64,000 nt of DNA from Paludibacteraceae bacterium (GTDB lineage Bacteria > Bacteroidota > Bacteroidia > Bacteroidales > Paludibacteraceae), in contig CAJOIZ010000018.1 in the NCBI GenBank assembly GCA_905234835.1, positions 22,550-86,549 on the forward strand, written 5' to 3'. The notes below the pieces were generated by a model that was not told where the DNA came from, did not search any database, and saw only the letters and a program-made list of their open reading frames with translations. Positions 63,857 to 64,000 of this stretch are shown here, in pieces; position 1 is the first letter of the stretch; each line of letters begins with the position of its first letter. The translations under genes and the position numbers were made by a program.

Positions 63857-64000
63857 AACTCAAATGTTTTGTGCACTAAACAAATGGGTTGTTATTGTTC
63901 TTTTACCTGTTGGCGGAATTAAACTAGCGCATATTTGATTCTCCCAATCGGTTTGTTATTGATAAAGTTAATATATTGTAGGACAGTCATTGCGCTGACT

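Overview
This window looks like chromosomal DNA of a gut-type Bacteroidales bacterium, family not resolved. The signs are a SusC/SusD pair, a short Bacteroidetes-type primary sigma factor, a lone RecO and a class III sirtuin. Promoters follow the Bacteroidetes form TTG - about 20 nt - TAnnTTTG; I could read that pattern by eye in front of about a dozen genes.

Layout. 276-1472 is an AAA ATPase. 1563-7806 is a nutrient-uptake locus (lipoprotein, SusD, SusC). 7975-16483 holds conserved leftward genes: M16 peptidase, MazG, LpxH-like hydrolase, DUF59 protein, MATE pump, Mrp ATPase and an M6 secreted protease, with a tRNA-Leu inside and a tRNA-Arg just after. 17014-17874 is rpoD. 17884-28936 is an accessory region with three AAA ATPases, a small radical-SAM peptide (RiPP-like) cluster, a damaged toxin-antitoxin pair and two secreted proteins, embedded in hairpin-rich repeats. 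29179-32033 holds a HAD phosphatase, an acyltransferase and gapA. 32554-41717 is a six-gene operon: potABCD, a large TPR protein and an outer-membrane barrel. 41718-51805 is accessory again: an AAA/DUF4143 ATPase and an AbiEi/AbiEii toxin-antitoxin pair, separated by about 100-bp direct repeats, then a six-gene operon of secreted proteins including a DUF6175 member. 51806-57145 is conserved: MuiA-like, GtrA, rsmA, corA, recO, cobB. 57241-63856 is AT-rich accessory DNA with a sixth AAA ATPase, a candidate toxin with alternating pairs of small membrane proteins, and tandem unknown genes.

The most striking observation is a shared promoter architecture for the six AAA/winged-helix ATPases. Each has its own private repeat or palindrome at its promoter. 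In four of the six, belonging to two different subfamilies, the repeats have unrelated sequences but exactly the same 33-bp period (2 or 3 units). The fifth has two copies of an inverted repeat 53 bp apart. The sixth has a 39-bp palindrome, and a second copy of that palindrome sits 2 kb away at what looks like the scar of a deleted sister gene. I read this as a family of self-regulating ATPases, each with its own DNA address; that is inference, but the repeats and spacing are directly visible.

Other points are the compact radical-SAM cluster with a 34-residue Cys-X7-Cys precursor that is not in any usual gene list, a toxin gene cut down to 20 codons beside an intact antitoxin, cassette-like repeats around defence genes, and 11-bp and 8-bp phased tandem arrays between genes, one of which runs into a stop codon.
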